Source of the DNA: Cordylochernes scorpioides
Taxonomy: Eukaryota; Arthropoda; Arachnida; Pseudoscorpiones; Chernetidae
NCBI GenBank assembly: GCA_030710605.1
Contig: CP092879.1
Span: 41,845,008 to 41,909,007 of the forward strand
Length of the DNA: 64,000 nt
Reading direction: 5' to 3'
The position numbers and the translations under genes are program-made. This document shows, one piece after another, positions 10,520 through 21,716 of the stretch (position 1 is the stretch's first letter; each line of letters starts with the position of its first letter). Below the pieces are notes generated by a model. The model was not told where the DNA came from, did not search any database, and saw only the letters and a program-made list of their open reading frames with translations.

Positions 10520-10704
10520 TGTCCTGGTGTGGAACTAACGCCTACCTACATACTCTCATGCCCAGCAATGGCCGCAGCCTTGCATGAAATCGACATAGAC
10601 CCAGAGCAGCAGCTTTACACACCCAAGATAGTGTACATTGCTTCTGCTGTGATGGATATGCATGGAGACCTCCGAGGCACTTCATTGGACACGACAACAA
10701 CAAC
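10520..10704 (+). mobile_element. LINE-I 3' end, 5'-truncated insertion
   Basis: 185 bp matching the last part of the LINE-I element (compare 40989-41170 on the other strand): 'tgtcctggtgtggaactaac', 'tactctcatgcccagcaatgg', 'cagcagctttacacaccc', 'gtgatggatatgcatgg', ending 'ggacacgacaacaacaac'. A 10-bp direct repeat GTAATCGTTC flanks it at 10510-10519 and 10705-10714, proving a discrete retrotransposition and fixing the 3' terminus of the LINE-I family at the CAACAAC repeat. Confidence 0.85.
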
Positions 10705-10714
10705 GTAATCGTTC
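10705..10714. repeat. LINE-I target-site duplication, right
   Basis: GTAATCGTTC, repeated exactly at 10510-10519. Confidence 0.85.
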
Positions 10715-11545
10715 ATTGAAAGTTGGCCTAAGTAAGGACAAATCATTTTTAAATTTCCGTAAAAAATCTCTAAGACAAATTTCAAAGAGTTTCTTTCTAT
10801 TTAAGTAGTATGGAAAAGCTATTCAAATATCTTTTTAAACTTGATGTATATTATATGTTTGAAAGCTTGCCATTTTAACCAATAGAAGCACCCTTCATAA
10901 GACTCGTAGACATTTTTCTTCAGATTCTCTTGTAATCGTATTTTCGCAGTACTCTCCATGCAGATTTATCTTGTTCCTTTCTTCTTCTTCGTTGCTAGTG
11001 TCGTCCATTTATAAAATATTCATCAAACCTCTCTATATCATTTAATCTTAAAATCAAGGAGTCTATTCTCGCCTTTGTCTGAATTTTTCATTATTCTCCA
11101 AATGGATATAGGAACTTCGTTCACGATTTGTAGAATTTTATTTAATCATAATTGAATTTACCTCTATTTTACACATATATATTTTATGTGAGTAATCCTT
11201 ACCTAGAAATTATTTGAAAAAGAAAGAATGAATAATATTAAGTTAAAGGGTTTCTTTTAATTTTGATTTCGCAAACTTCGGAGAAAGATTTCTGCCCTTC
11301 AAAGAGCACATACTTCTATGATAATTGTTCAGAAATAATGAAAAATGTGTTATTGGTATGGGCTCTCGTGGGCGTGCATCAGACTGTTTACAGATAAAAT
11401 ATTAGATATTATAATGGGATGAAATATATATATTAATTTATAGATAAATTGTCAGGGATACTGCCATATTGAGTTGGGAGGTCTATTTTTCTATTAATGC
11501 TATTTATTTTTAATGATACCAGTGCTTCCAGGAATAATCATTATA
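10715..11545. other. No recognisable feature
   Basis: A+T-rich; no gene, RNA gene or repeat family recognised. Confidence 0.5.
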
Positions 11546-11880
11546 TATATGTTATATTAAAATAGTATTTTATTTAAAATTATATTTAATAGATTCAAAT
11601 AATCTGTTAAATCGACCGCCAGAAGTCACGCTTCCATTATAAACTCTCATTGTTGTTGTTTCCCGATAGCCGGCTCAAACCCTTTTGTACATTATGTAAA
11701 TGAGTTTTAAGGCGTAAGCCTTAAACCAGGCAGTACTTTTAGCAAATTATGCTTTTATATATTCCATAAGCTCAATTAAAGCTATTTTTGATCTTAATTA
11801 TTTTTATTATACTTTCAAGATTTTAACCACGACTGCATTACCATAGCATAATCCTCAAGATAATCAAAATCACGCAGAAA
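11546..11880 (-). repeat. Repeat S copy 2
   Basis: Reverse-strand copy of the 4480-4775 element. It keeps 'accacgactgcat', 'aaaccaggcagtact', 'tacattatgtaaat', 'cattgttgttgtttcccg' and 'aaatcgaccgccagaagtc'. Confidence 0.7.
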
Positions 11881-12480
11881 AAATATTTTTATATATAATA
11901 TATAAATATTTCAAAATTATATTCCAATGGCGAATAATTCTCACACGAGTATGGAGTCCATTTAGATAAAACTGAAAAATAAATTTAGTTTTTCGTTTAA
12001 AAAAAAAAAGATATTTTGTCACATTTTCCCAAAATGATATTATAAAACTGGAAATATGATTAACAAACAAGTACAAAGTTGGTAACCAAATAATCTTAAA
12101 AGCTTTTCAAAATGTGAAATTAATTATTTAAACTTCTACATGTTTAATGGCGTTAAAATAGATTTTCATTTACATGCACTTTTTAATTCAATTTAGAGGA
12201 TATACCCTGAATACTTTTTAAATTTTATAAATGGCAGGAGGTGTTGTTTTGATTCAATTATTTTAATGGAATAATATATATAAGATAAAATTGATTTGAT
12301 ATACTGGGAAAATATTGAAATTTAATAAAAATGTTTTAAAATAAGATTACGCTTTTTTTTTGTGAATAATTTAATAAGTTGATTAATCAAATTAAGAAAT
12401 AAGAATTTCAAAATTAGGATTGATTTTAATGTGATTATTTTTCGAATTCTTTCATTTTTACGTTTTTATAGAAAGACTAG
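11881..12480. other. No recognisable feature
   Basis: Very A+T-rich; no feature recognised. Confidence 0.5.
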
Positions 12481-12488
12481 ACGAATGG

Positions 12489-12505
12489 CCCGGGCAACGC
12501 CCGGG
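12489..12505. repeat. Short G+C hairpin CCCGGGCAACGCCCGGG
   Basis: A perfect 6-7-bp stem with a short loop, followed by 'ttttacccgag', immediately upstream of the minisatellite. Such G+C hairpins occur near termini of some Helitron-like and other repeats. The assignment here is only a suggestion. Confidence 0.5.
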
Positions 12506-12539
12506 TTTTACCCGAGTGCGAATATATTTTAAAAACGTT

Positions 12540-13120
12540 GTCTTGGGTGGTCGCTATAGACAGGGTGGTCTGTATAGACAGGTGTATGTATCACACAGCT
12601 GATAACAGGGTTGTCTAGAGTGGCCGCTATAGACAGGGTGGTCTGTATAGACAGGTGTATGTATCACACTGCTGATAACAGGGTTGCCTAAAGTGACCGC
12701 TATAGACAGGGTGGTCTGTATAGACAGGTGAATGTAACACACTGATGATAACAGGGTTGCCTAAAGTGACCGCTATAGACAGGGTGGCCTGTATAGACAG
12801 GTGGATGTATCACACAGCTGATAACAGGGTTGTCTAGAGTGGCCGCTATAGACAGGTGTATGTATCACACAGCTGATAACAGGGTTATCTATAATGGCCG
12901 CTATATACAGGGTGGTCTGTAAAGACAGGTGGATGTATCACACAGCTGATAACAGGGTTGTCTAGAGTGGTCGCTATAGGCAGGGTGGTCAGTGGTCGCT
13001 ATAGACAGGGTGGTCTGTATAGACAGGTGGATGTAACACACTGCTGATAACAGGGTTGTCTAGAATGGCCGCTATAGACAGGTGTATGTATCACACAGCT
13101 GATAACAGGGTTGTCTAGAG
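12540..13120. repeat. Minisatellite of pogo/Tigger-like end sequence
   Basis: About eight imperfect units of roughly 72 bp built from 'gtggtcgctatagacagg', 'gtggtctgtatagacagg', 'tgtatgtatcacacagctg' and 'ataacagggttgtctaga'. Some units have lost the middle part. The doubled 'ctatagacagggtgg' phrase resembles subterminal sequence of pogo/Tigger-like elements; compare the pogo-like end at 26620-26794. Open frames inside it are by-products of the repeat. Confidence 0.75.
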
Positions 13121-13689
13121 GGGGGCAGGGAGGACACGTGTTCGCCGGCAGCCAATGGGCGCGCATTCTATCCGTGAGCTTCAGACAGAATAAGGCAATT
13201 ATATATATTGATGACTGGCTATGAAGGTATTGAGAAAGAGATGATGATATTACAAAAAATCTCCAATGAGCTACCTTCCAAAAAAAACCTATGTCTGGTC
13301 TCTCATGAAATTTGTCGTTTATTGAAATTTAGAATAAATTAGATCGAATCATTTCATATTTAAATATAATCTTACAATTTCAAATTAGGAATAAAAGTAA
13401 AAAAGACGAATTGCAATACGTTTTCATTTTAAAAGTCAGCAATACTTCAAGAACAAACTTTCTCTCAGACATCTTTTTGATTTTGTAAAGGTACTCATTA
13501 AAGAATATCATTTACAGCACAGATGGAGCGCTCAAGATACTTTTTCACTTATTACCATATTTTAAGAAACTATATGTGGAATGGTAAAGTCAATAACTAA
13601 TAATTTGGATTAAAGTCAGATTTTGTGGATACTCTGGTATTTGAAACAGAAAAGTTATTGAAAAACAGATAGAACAAAATAACTTCATT
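13121..13689. other. No recognisable feature
   Basis: A short G+C-rich stretch at 13120-13190 follows the minisatellite; the rest is A+T-rich without recognised content. Confidence 0.45.
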
Positions 13690-14234
13690 AGGAGGTCTTT
13701 GCTGTCCAAGGAAGCCAATTGGTACATTTTATTGTTGAAATAACTGAGAAGGTTTACTACTAATGATACAATTCTTCACAAATATTTTCATCTTCCATTT
13801 ACCGTTCATAAAAATTCCTCCTATATGGTTAAAAATGGAAATATGGCTTAATATTTTCATCTACACTGTAATAAATCAAGGTGTTTGCTGTTTGTGGGAA
13901 GCAATTGGTACCTTATATTGTTGAAATAGCTGAAAAGGTTAACCACTGATAATTCAATTTTTTCTGAATCTTTTTCATCTTCCATTTATCATTTATAAAA
14001 TATTTTCCTATATGGTTGTACAAATAGATATAGCTGAAAATTTCATCTTCACTGTAATAAATCAAGGTATTTGCTGTTTGAGGAAAGCAATTGGTACCTT
14101 ATATTGTTGAAATAACTGAGAAGGTTCACTACTGATGAGCCAATTCTTCCAAAATCTTTTTCATCTTCCATTTACCATTTATAAAATATTCTCCTATATG
14201 GTTGTAAAAGGATATCGCTGAATATTTTCATCTT
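13690..14234. repeat. Three tandem units of a 186-bp repeat
   Basis: Unit starts are at about 13695, 13881 and 14067 ('gtctttgctgt', 'gtgtttgctgt', 'gtatttgctgt'). Each continues with 'gaagccaattggtacctta', 'ttgttgaaata', 'atcttccatttaccatttat', 'cctatatggtt' and 'ttttcatcttcactgtaat'. The period is 186 bp both times, a satellite-like unit length. The third unit is interrupted near its end by repeat M, and the unit end 'ttcactgtaat' resumes near 14448. Confidence 0.8.
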
Positions 14235-14445
14235 CTATAGTACTTCTTCGTAGATCGCGAAATGCGTGGTGTCGCAGGAGACCCGTTGGAGATTCTCCAC
14301 CCAACCCTGCAGCGGTGGCAGAGGCGCCATATTCATTGTACACATAGTATCATGCATATATATAATTATCATTTTAAAATAGTGAAGACTGTGCATTTTT
14401 GTATTTATTGACAAGATGTCAATAAAATTACTTTAATTGTCATTC
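14235..14445 (-). mobile_element. Repeat M copy 1, inserted in the 186-bp array
   Basis: Unclassified element also present at 47406-47673. It sits between two halves of a 186-bp unit ('ttttcatcttc' on the left, 'ttcactgtaat' on the right), so it is a discrete insertion. On the reverse strand it begins 'caattaaagtaatttta', then the palindrome TTGACATCTTGTCAA, then a start codon at 14336 that opens a 33-codon frame (MNMAPLPPLQ..., ends IYEEVL-stop at 14235). The same frame is open in the 47-kb copy, which is longer at its 3' end. No known domain recognised. Confidence 0.6.
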
Positions 14446-15055
14446 TCTTCACTGTAATGAATACCGTTTCATATGATCCAAAATATTTTAACACTCAATG
14501 CTCGAAACAAGATTAATTCAAATTCACAAAAGATTCAATCAATTCTCTCCTCTACTCTAACAAAATTTCCCCAAAAACCTATCGATAATTATTCGTGCTA
14601 TCTGTTAATCCACAAGTAATTCCTTTGTTTGAATGCATTTAAACCACGGTGTCAGCTAACTTAAGAACGCTCAGAGAAACTTTAAATACAATAATGACCG
14701 AATTCCTTCTTTAAGAAAAAAAGGGAAAATGCGTCTGTGTGTTTATTGTTTCTCCCTTTAATTATAGAGCATAACTAAATTAATTTATATAATTAAGTTA
14801 AGTAATGTAAAAAGAGGGAAATGTGTTTTATTTTTTGTCTGAGTGAATGGGTTTTCTTCTTGAACCTCATTTCAATTCTAAATTAGTTTATCCTTGTTGG
14901 ATTTCTTGTTGGGCTCACTAAACGCCGGTTTTAATGCCTTGGGCCAAAAATCTATCTAGTTTTCTTTGTTTGAAGCTAATTATTTGTCTTTAACGTCATT
15001 TATGTATTGCCTTTCTTAATGCGACAACTAAGGCGACAATAAGACAATCCAGTAA
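14446..15055. other. No recognisable feature
   Basis: A+T-rich; no feature beyond the residual satellite edge at its left end. Confidence 0.45.
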
Positions 15056-15425
15056 CAACAAGCTTTTATTGCGGACCTATGTCTTACACAGGATTCACCC
15101 AGTTGCAAATTTCTTATAAAATATTAGTTAATTATTTACAGGTGATCGTTTATTTACATATCTATTTACACACGCCACTCTTTTCTCAATGTTTCTTTTC
15201 TTGCATAGCCTTGTAAAACTTGCACAGGACAAATTCATTTTGTCCTAGACAACAGAACCTCCACTGCAATATAATTTGATTCAATTTAAGCAAAAGAATT
15301 TACGTTTCAGTTATTAACCTTGATAAGAAAAACATGTGGTGCTCCAGTTCCGAGTCAGTTTTTGTATTACATAATGGACATATTCGATCAGTTGAGGTAA
15401 ATGGTTGTTTAATCATGGTTTTCTT
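15056..15425 (-). pseudogene. LINE C-terminus and 3' end
   Basis: On the reverse strand, residues RICPLCNTKTDSELEHHMFF (about 15400-15340) form the terminal Cys-x2-Cys...His zinc-like cluster of a LINE polyprotein. About 280 bp of 3' UTR follow, ending 'gtaagacataggtccgcaataaaagcttg' and a GTTGTT tail. The 3' end resembles the LINE-G tail (AATAAA followed by 'gctt'), but the UTR body differs, so it is a related, separate family. Confidence 0.6.
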
Positions 15426-16299
15426 TAAACAGTGAAAAGAGTATTATTTTTGACGATACATCTTTTGATTGGTAATGGGAGATTTACTTTCAAATATTGC
15501 TCTGGTGTTATACAAGGGGATATATCTTTATTGTATTCTCTATTCTTAGTATGTCTTCTTGGAGAGCCTAATATAAATCTATATATATATATATATAAAT
15601 GAATGTATGTGTGTGTGTGTCCTTTATGCCTAACCAAACCACTCATTGGAACGCCATGAAACTTTGGGAAGTTATTTAGTGTAGTACTGGGAAGGTTTCT
15701 GAAAAATAATTTCTTGACTCTCTTGAATATCCTTAGAGTTATTTGCAGATTTGTATATTTAACTCGCAAGCAGCGCCACCATTGCGACGATGATTACAAG
15801 TTTTTTTATCTATAAGTTTTATTAGCTAAGTTTACTATCTTTATTAAGAACTTAACACTAATTTTATTATCTTAAAGATTATTTATCAAAAGTAAGATTA
15901 TCTCAGGATGACACGGCGATTTATTTGAGACAAGAATAATGATACAATTCCAAGACAAAGATACTATTCCTTTAACTTCCAATTGCCGAGGGAACCAATT
16001 AATATTGATTTTATTCAACTTATCGAGTATTTTTCAAGGGACCGGGAAAAAATGTTCACTAGATAAAACGATGATGGTGACTAAGGTATGTAAAAAAAGA
16101 AACAAAGTTAAAAATATATAAGATATTTATAAATTTACATAATTTAGATAAACTACACTATGTTTATTCACTATTGTATGCGGCAATATCTTCATAATCG
16201 ATATTAATAACTTTTGTGCGATAAAATACTCTATTTTGATGCTAAAAAAATACAGTTTGTGTGCATGACTCCAATATGGTTATGTATCTTTTAATACAG
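15426..16299. other. No recognisable gene; microsatellite at 15580-15622
   Basis: Contains an (AT)n run followed by a (GT)n run. A 114-codon reverse-strand open frame spans the microsatellite and lacks any domain, so it is not called. Confidence 0.45.
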
Positions 16300-16665
16300 A
16301 GATTGGGTCTATATAAAGCTGAAGACCATTCCAAAGGGACTAATCTATTTCTCCTTCAGGAAATTCTACCTGTATATTAAATTCAATACCTTTTGTATAT
16401 ATATATATTGAATTATATAGCAACAAATATCTTTTAAGAAACTGATAAGTTATATTATGCCTATTGCACATATTGACAGGCACTTCTTTCTTTTGTACAC
16501 AGGTATTTTTTTCGTTTTTCTCTCTTTCTCATTGTTAACATCATATAACTATTCTCTTCACGACCTAAAATTATTGTATATATATATATATATGTGTATA
16601 GACAAATGTAAAGGCATACATGCATGACAGCACAAGTGTTCTTAGAGGACATAGTACTTTAAATT
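16300..16665 (+). mobile_element. LINE-C 3' UTR copy
   Basis: Shares with 62045-62640 the words 'attatatagcaacaaatat', 'cttttaagaaa', 'catataactattct' and 'aaattattgtatata'. With 25226-25335 it shares 'gtaaaggcatacat', 'cacaagtgt' and 'actttaaattgaaat'. It ends in an AATAAA-type tail. The coding part visible at 62 kb is absent here. Confidence 0.6.
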
Positions 16666-18097
16666 GAAATAGAATAAAAATTAAAAAATAAATTCTATCA
16701 GAGAAGTTATCTCTGTTATAATATATATAAAATAATTAAATATAAGCTGTCTGAATATTTATGTGAAGAAATTATTTCAGGTTTACTTTCTTCCATCTTT
16801 CCCATATCATTTGATATTATCCTTTAATATCACAAGTTTAAAAGTATTAAAACTTTTCTTTCATTCTTATACTGATTGATAATATATTAAAATTTCTGAG
16901 CTGAGGTTGAAGGTTCTACCGTATCCACACATCTTATTGAGGGGGGTTGCTCTTTATTCTCAATAGAGATGCTATGTTTCTTTACCTTGAGAGACGTCCA
17001 GCTACTTGACAAGCTCGGTGACTCCAAGGAAGAGGCTCTAAGGACGACTATCAACCATCCAAAACTTATCCAAAACATTTTTTTATTGAACAGCACGATC
17101 AATTTATACATTCAAAGAAATTTACATACTAATTTTTACATTCAAATAAATTTACATACTTTTTTTCTCTTCGTTTTTAAAATTAAAAGTTGACTACACA
17201 TCTATACAACCAATAGCAAGATGTATTTTAACCTATTGATTTCTCTATATTTCTTAGCATATTTACAAAAATAGCTCTGTATATATATTGTAAGTATTAA
17301 AATAAATTCCCAAATCTCTATTGTACGTATAAATTTGGTATACTATCATTTTTGTATTAAACTTTCTCTGGTATAGAGAATTTTAAAGTATTCTTTTCAG
17401 AGGAATCAATTTCTAGTTAAACTACAAAGTTTGTTTTTCCTTCCCAAATATTCACAACTCTCTGTAATCAATAGCCACTTTATTTACACACTTGCACTCT
17501 CTCTAGAAATAAGTTCAGAATATAAACACTTTCTTGTTTCTCTTTCTTACATGGGCACAATTCCTTTGATTGTAAGGCAAATACCAAATAATCTAATATG
17601 TTTTAGCTCTAAATGTGTGTTTATGTATTTTTATATATTTTATATTTTTTGCCTCTGTTTTTCGAGATGGAAGTTATTATGACTCTATTTTTTAAAGAGG
17701 CTTAATAACGGCAGATAGTTGCTTAGCATATTTTTTAAAATGTCAATAATTTAAACATTCTATTACTGAATGGTTAGTGGTATGTTCTCTGTGTGACTAT
17801 TCGAATAGGCTGATGGAAAGCGTGAATGTACAAACTGTAAGTTTGGTTGAAGTAACGTCAGGTTTGTATGTAGTAACGGCAGGTTTGGATATGATATCGG
17901 TAGATTTGAATATTAAATAAAGTTTTAGATGTATTAATGTCTTCTTCTTCTTTCTTATCTTCAACTGGGTGAAGTAGAATGTGTCTGCCTTTGTCATTAA
18001 GACTGGGAGAACTACTCAGTGGCAGGCCGACTTGGCTCTATTGTGAAATAACTGCCTCTGACATGAGGAACAAACTCCATATACAGCCGCTCCTAAC
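16666..18097. other. No confident feature; weak exon-like frame at 16887-17111 (-)
   Basis: On the reverse strand 16887-17111 is open for 74 codons and G+C-richer than its flanks, with a hydrophobic start and a Ser/Thr-rich end. It has no recognisable domain, splice context or homologue that I can name, and could be chance. The remainder to the gap is A+T-rich. Confidence 0.25.
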
Positions 18098-18197
18098 NNN
18101 NNNNNNNNNNNNNNNNNNNNNNNNNNNNNNNNNNNNNNNNNNNNNNNNNNNNNNNNNNNNNNNNNNNNNNNNNNNNNNNNNNNNNNNNNNNNNNNNN
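18098..18197. other. Assembly gap (100 N)
   Basis: Exactly 100 N, the usual placeholder for a gap of unknown size. Open frames running through it are meaningless. Confidence 0.99.
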
Positions 18198-18912
18198 ATG
18201 GGGTACAAATGCTGCTCATTCTATATCGGGAGCCCTTACAGGGTACTATCAGACGGGTCAGCTGAGAACATGTTTTTTAGTTAGCTTGTTACTGCTCCCC
18301 CTCCTCCTTTTTCTTTCGGGTTTGGGACCAGCAAAGGCGGAGTTGTATTAATGTTTGGTTTAAATTAACTAACGGAATGTTTGGATACACTAAAGACAGG
18401 TTTGGTCGTACTACTGGCAGGTTTGGATATACCAATATAAACTTTGAATGTAAAGTTTATGTCAGGAAATTCAAACATTTGTCTGTGCAGGCAATTGATG
18501 GAGAATCAGATCCATACCATTGAGCGAGGCAGCTTCCAGGATCTCACCTCTATGGAACGACTGTAAGTTTTACTACAGCTCCACTACATTCCACAAGCTA
18601 TCAACACTATAAAAAAAATACTCAGAATATTCCTTGGATATTTTAAATTTCCTCTATGAAATGTATCTCTACTAACTTCTGGGTAACAATAACAACAACA
18701 AAAGGCGTACATTTTTGACACATTTAACGAATATAATCTTTTGAACGAAAGCCTATGCAACTTGTTTATTTATTTTATTAAGCTATTTGTTTCTGAATCT
18801 AATGGCAATTTAGGTCTAAGGTGGCTAGCAATAGCTTCTAATTGAATAGAGTTCTGTATCAGTTGAAAGTTGCAATTGTTAGCTCAAATAATTCCAGTTT
18901 ATGTGCATCATG
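18198..18912. other. No recognisable feature
   Basis: No gene or repeat match. 17820-17900 and 18360-18440 share loosely repeated 'ggtttgg...gta' phrases, too diverged to define a unit. Confidence 0.4.
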
Positions 18913-19125
18913 CCGAAATAGACACTTCGGCCAGGTAAAGTTTTATTTTCGCAACGTTTCAACAAAAATCTTTTGTCTTCGTCGGGAAAAATAAATAAAG
19001 CATTTGGAAAGGCATAAAAATTGTAAAAATTTATTTATTTCTCCTGACGAAAAAAAAAAAGATTTTTGTTGAAACGTTGAGAAAATAAAACAATAAATTG
19101 CCGAAGTACCTATTTTTACAGGAAT
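18913..19125. mobile_element. MITE-F copy with inverted termini
   Basis: Left: 'aaatagacacttcggccagg', 'ttttattttcgcaacgtttc', 'aacaaaaatcttttgtcttcg'. Right: the inverse 'agatttttgttgaaacgttg' and 'gccgaagtacctatttttacag'. About 210 bp and non-coding, so a foldback element. Confidence 0.75.
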
Positions 19126-19917
19126 ACAGGAGATGTACAAATAAAAAATTTCGTTTACTATTTAAAAAAAAAAGGTTAATAAAATTATTATAATGTTAAA
19201 AATGATAGTCTATCGTATCCAGTAGAAAATTCGGATTATTCTCTATTTTATTGTGTGTGCGCTTTCCTGTATATAATTCTGTATATATAAACGTTTAACT
19301 TATTAAAAATATGAATGCTATATACATTTATTACACTTTTATAAATGATAAATTAATGGGAAATTTAATATATTTTGAAGATGGATAGCTTCCAGTGATT
19401 ACTAAACGTGTAAATTGTAAAAACCCAGCCTTTTTGATAATATGGACTTTTGCCATTTCAACAGTGTCAGTAAATATCGGTGAAAATATAGTGGATATAG
19501 AACTGTCACCATAAATCGATGAATAGCTCTGTCATATAAGTGTGACACAAATGTAAAGTATTCTGATATGTGCAATTTGAAGTGTAAAAACGGTAAAAAA
19601 TTCTATGTGAGAAATTCTCAAAAGTATAAATGATAATCTCGTCTATACTAGAGGTGATTTCTCATTAGAGATTGCTGTGCTCTAGTTGAAATCCTTTCTG
19701 ATTTTACAAAGATGGTCGCTAAAGAAGGGGAGTCTTAAAAGTATATATGGATACATGAAATTTGCACTCTTTTACGGAATTTTCTTGTTATAAAATTTTC
19801 TTTCTCTCTCTCTTCCTTCAAATGGTAAATTTCGAATGTGTGGTCGAATTTAAAGTACTACAAAATATTATACAATATAACCATGTTATAAAATATAATC
19901 AAGAAAGAGTATTTTGC
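19126..19917. other. No recognisable feature
   Basis: A+T-rich; nothing recognised. Confidence 0.5.
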
Positions 19918-20330
19918 CAATTATTGAATAATTAGAAAATCAACGAAGCCATTAGAAACTTTTTGTTTAACGATCAGGAGATATATTTTCTTAATTTATT
20001 CACCAGATCCCAGTAGAATTTCACTTTTATACTAATTTCCATATTAGTTGACGCTTTCACACCCTTCCAGTCTAAATACCTGTTTCATAATTTTTAGGAT
20101 TTTCCAAAGATCAGTTTTTTTTTATCGTTGAGATACAGCTGGCATCACGCTGATAAGGACCAACATCCTGTATGTGGTTAGATTTTCTTGATTAATTAAA
20201 CAAATGATATTTAGAAAAATCTGGAATAATAGAAAAATCAACGATTAGTTTATATTCATTTCGACAGATGGTGCAAGCCATAAAGAAACTTTTAAGTTGG
20301 GCGATCAAGAGATGGTTTTTTCTTAATATT
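19918..20330. repeat. Two decayed MITE-A fragments
   Basis: 19918-20045 retains 'cgatcaggagatat', 'tcttaatttattcacc', 'atcccagtagaatttcac'. 20215-20330 retains 'atctggaataatagaaaaatca', 'tatattcatttcgacagatgg', 'gcaagccataaagaaac'. Between them lies unrelated sequence. Confidence 0.5.
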
Positions 20331-21297
20331 ATTTCTGTTCCTTACACATATTCCGGGTATTGTCGGCGATTTAAAACTATGAAATCTTGGCAAGAATGAA
20401 GCGGGGTGTGATTGCTTGAGTCAGGCAAACCTGTGCGTGAGGCCAAATTTAATGGTATAGTTAATGTGGTTAATTATTCCTGATCGTTAACCATTTCTAA
20501 CTACTAGTAACCCCCCTTGCGCCATCTGGGGAACACACAAATTACCCTGAACATCGATTAAATAAATCCCTTTTCCAGAATTTATCGATTTATTGATTTG
20601 GAATGAGATTTTTGAGAATATGTATATTTCACTTTCCTCTAGTTGATTTTTTTTTATAATATGAGAATTTACGTTTAGAGTGGGTTATAGTGTTTGAATG
20701 GCTTAAAGCTTCAAGCGTCTCAATATAATGTTTTTCTTTAATTTATTTTATAAAAAGATATCAAGATATAATACAATACCTTTCTTTTCATCTCTATAAT
20801 GACGAGAATTTTACTTTCTTTCTTTGAAGAAACTGCTTCACATCAAATTGTGAATGTTGTAAAGTCTTACTAACAAAATAATCAGTTCTACACACCAAAG
20901 ATTAGGTAACCTACCATTATCAATATGTTTAAAAATAACGCAGATATCTATTAAAAGGAATTACGTTTTCTTTACGTTTTCTAACAAGACCTTCATCTCA
21001 GCCTTTTTTGTTTGTTTTTATTACTTGTCCTAAGAGCATTATAATCATTGTGGTTGTTCATCGACTGTTTTTTTATACTGTAAATACTGTTGGGATATTA
21101 CACAGAGTAACATTGGCTATAGATGAGCTCGTCTTTGAAAAGGAACTTGTATGTATATAATAATTGTCGGTTTTGTTTGATTCATGTAAAACATACCAAG
21201 GTTCGTTTTGTATAATTGCTATTAATAATAAATAATATGAAAAGTTAAATTGGTTACGGATTCATCCTTCTTACTTACTTTAATTACATAACAAATA
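20331..21297. other. No recognisable feature
   Basis: A+T-rich; nothing recognised on either strand. Confidence 0.5.
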
Positions 21298-21533
21298 CCC
21301 CACATGTGGAAAGCAGTTCGACTTTGCACTTACAAATGTGCCAGAGCTCAGTTTGATTACTTGCACTCGCTGGTTATATTGGAATTTTATAAGATTCGGG
21401 GGCCATTGGAGCAATTTTATTTTTTTCGAATCAGAAAAAAAGTGTCAAATGCTGGAATCGCGAACCCGGGTCGTAGCGGTCGAAAACAAACGGTTTAGAC
21501 CATCCTTCCACCGATCCCCCTTGTACCAATCTA
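21298..21533 (-). mobile_element. tRNA-derived SINE, 3'-truncated copy
   Basis: Reverse-strand copy of the 9698-9991 SINE. The head is at the right ('ggtggaaggatggtctaaac', B box within 'gacccgggttcgcgattcc', which carries a small change), followed by the body including 'gccagcgagtgcaagtaa'-like and 'cacatttgtaagtgcaaagtcgaa' sequence. It stops at the 'ccacatgtgg' palindrome and lacks the 'ctgtaccacgtg' end. Confidence 0.75.
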
Positions 21534-21716
21534 CCTCCGCAATGTTATAGTGAAATTAATTGCATCGAGTTAACGAACCCACCATGTCTAAATAATTGCT
21601 TTGTTCGATAAATTATCAGTAAATTCTTTAAATAATAATATATTTGTAAAAAAACGTTGTAGCGATATCTTATTCCCTTTTGTTAAGTAATCAGTAATAA
21701 AGATATATGTAATATA

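Noticed and set aside
12554-12742. Small repeat protein over the pogo-like minisatellite
   Set aside because: The open frame depends on the tandem repeat only, and other units are broken.
12489-13120. CRISPR array
   Set aside because: Spacers between the repeated phrases are themselves repeated, unit length varies, and the setting is eukaryotic.
17979-18284. Open frames spanning the first gap
   Set aside because: The translation passes through 100 N of unknown sequence.
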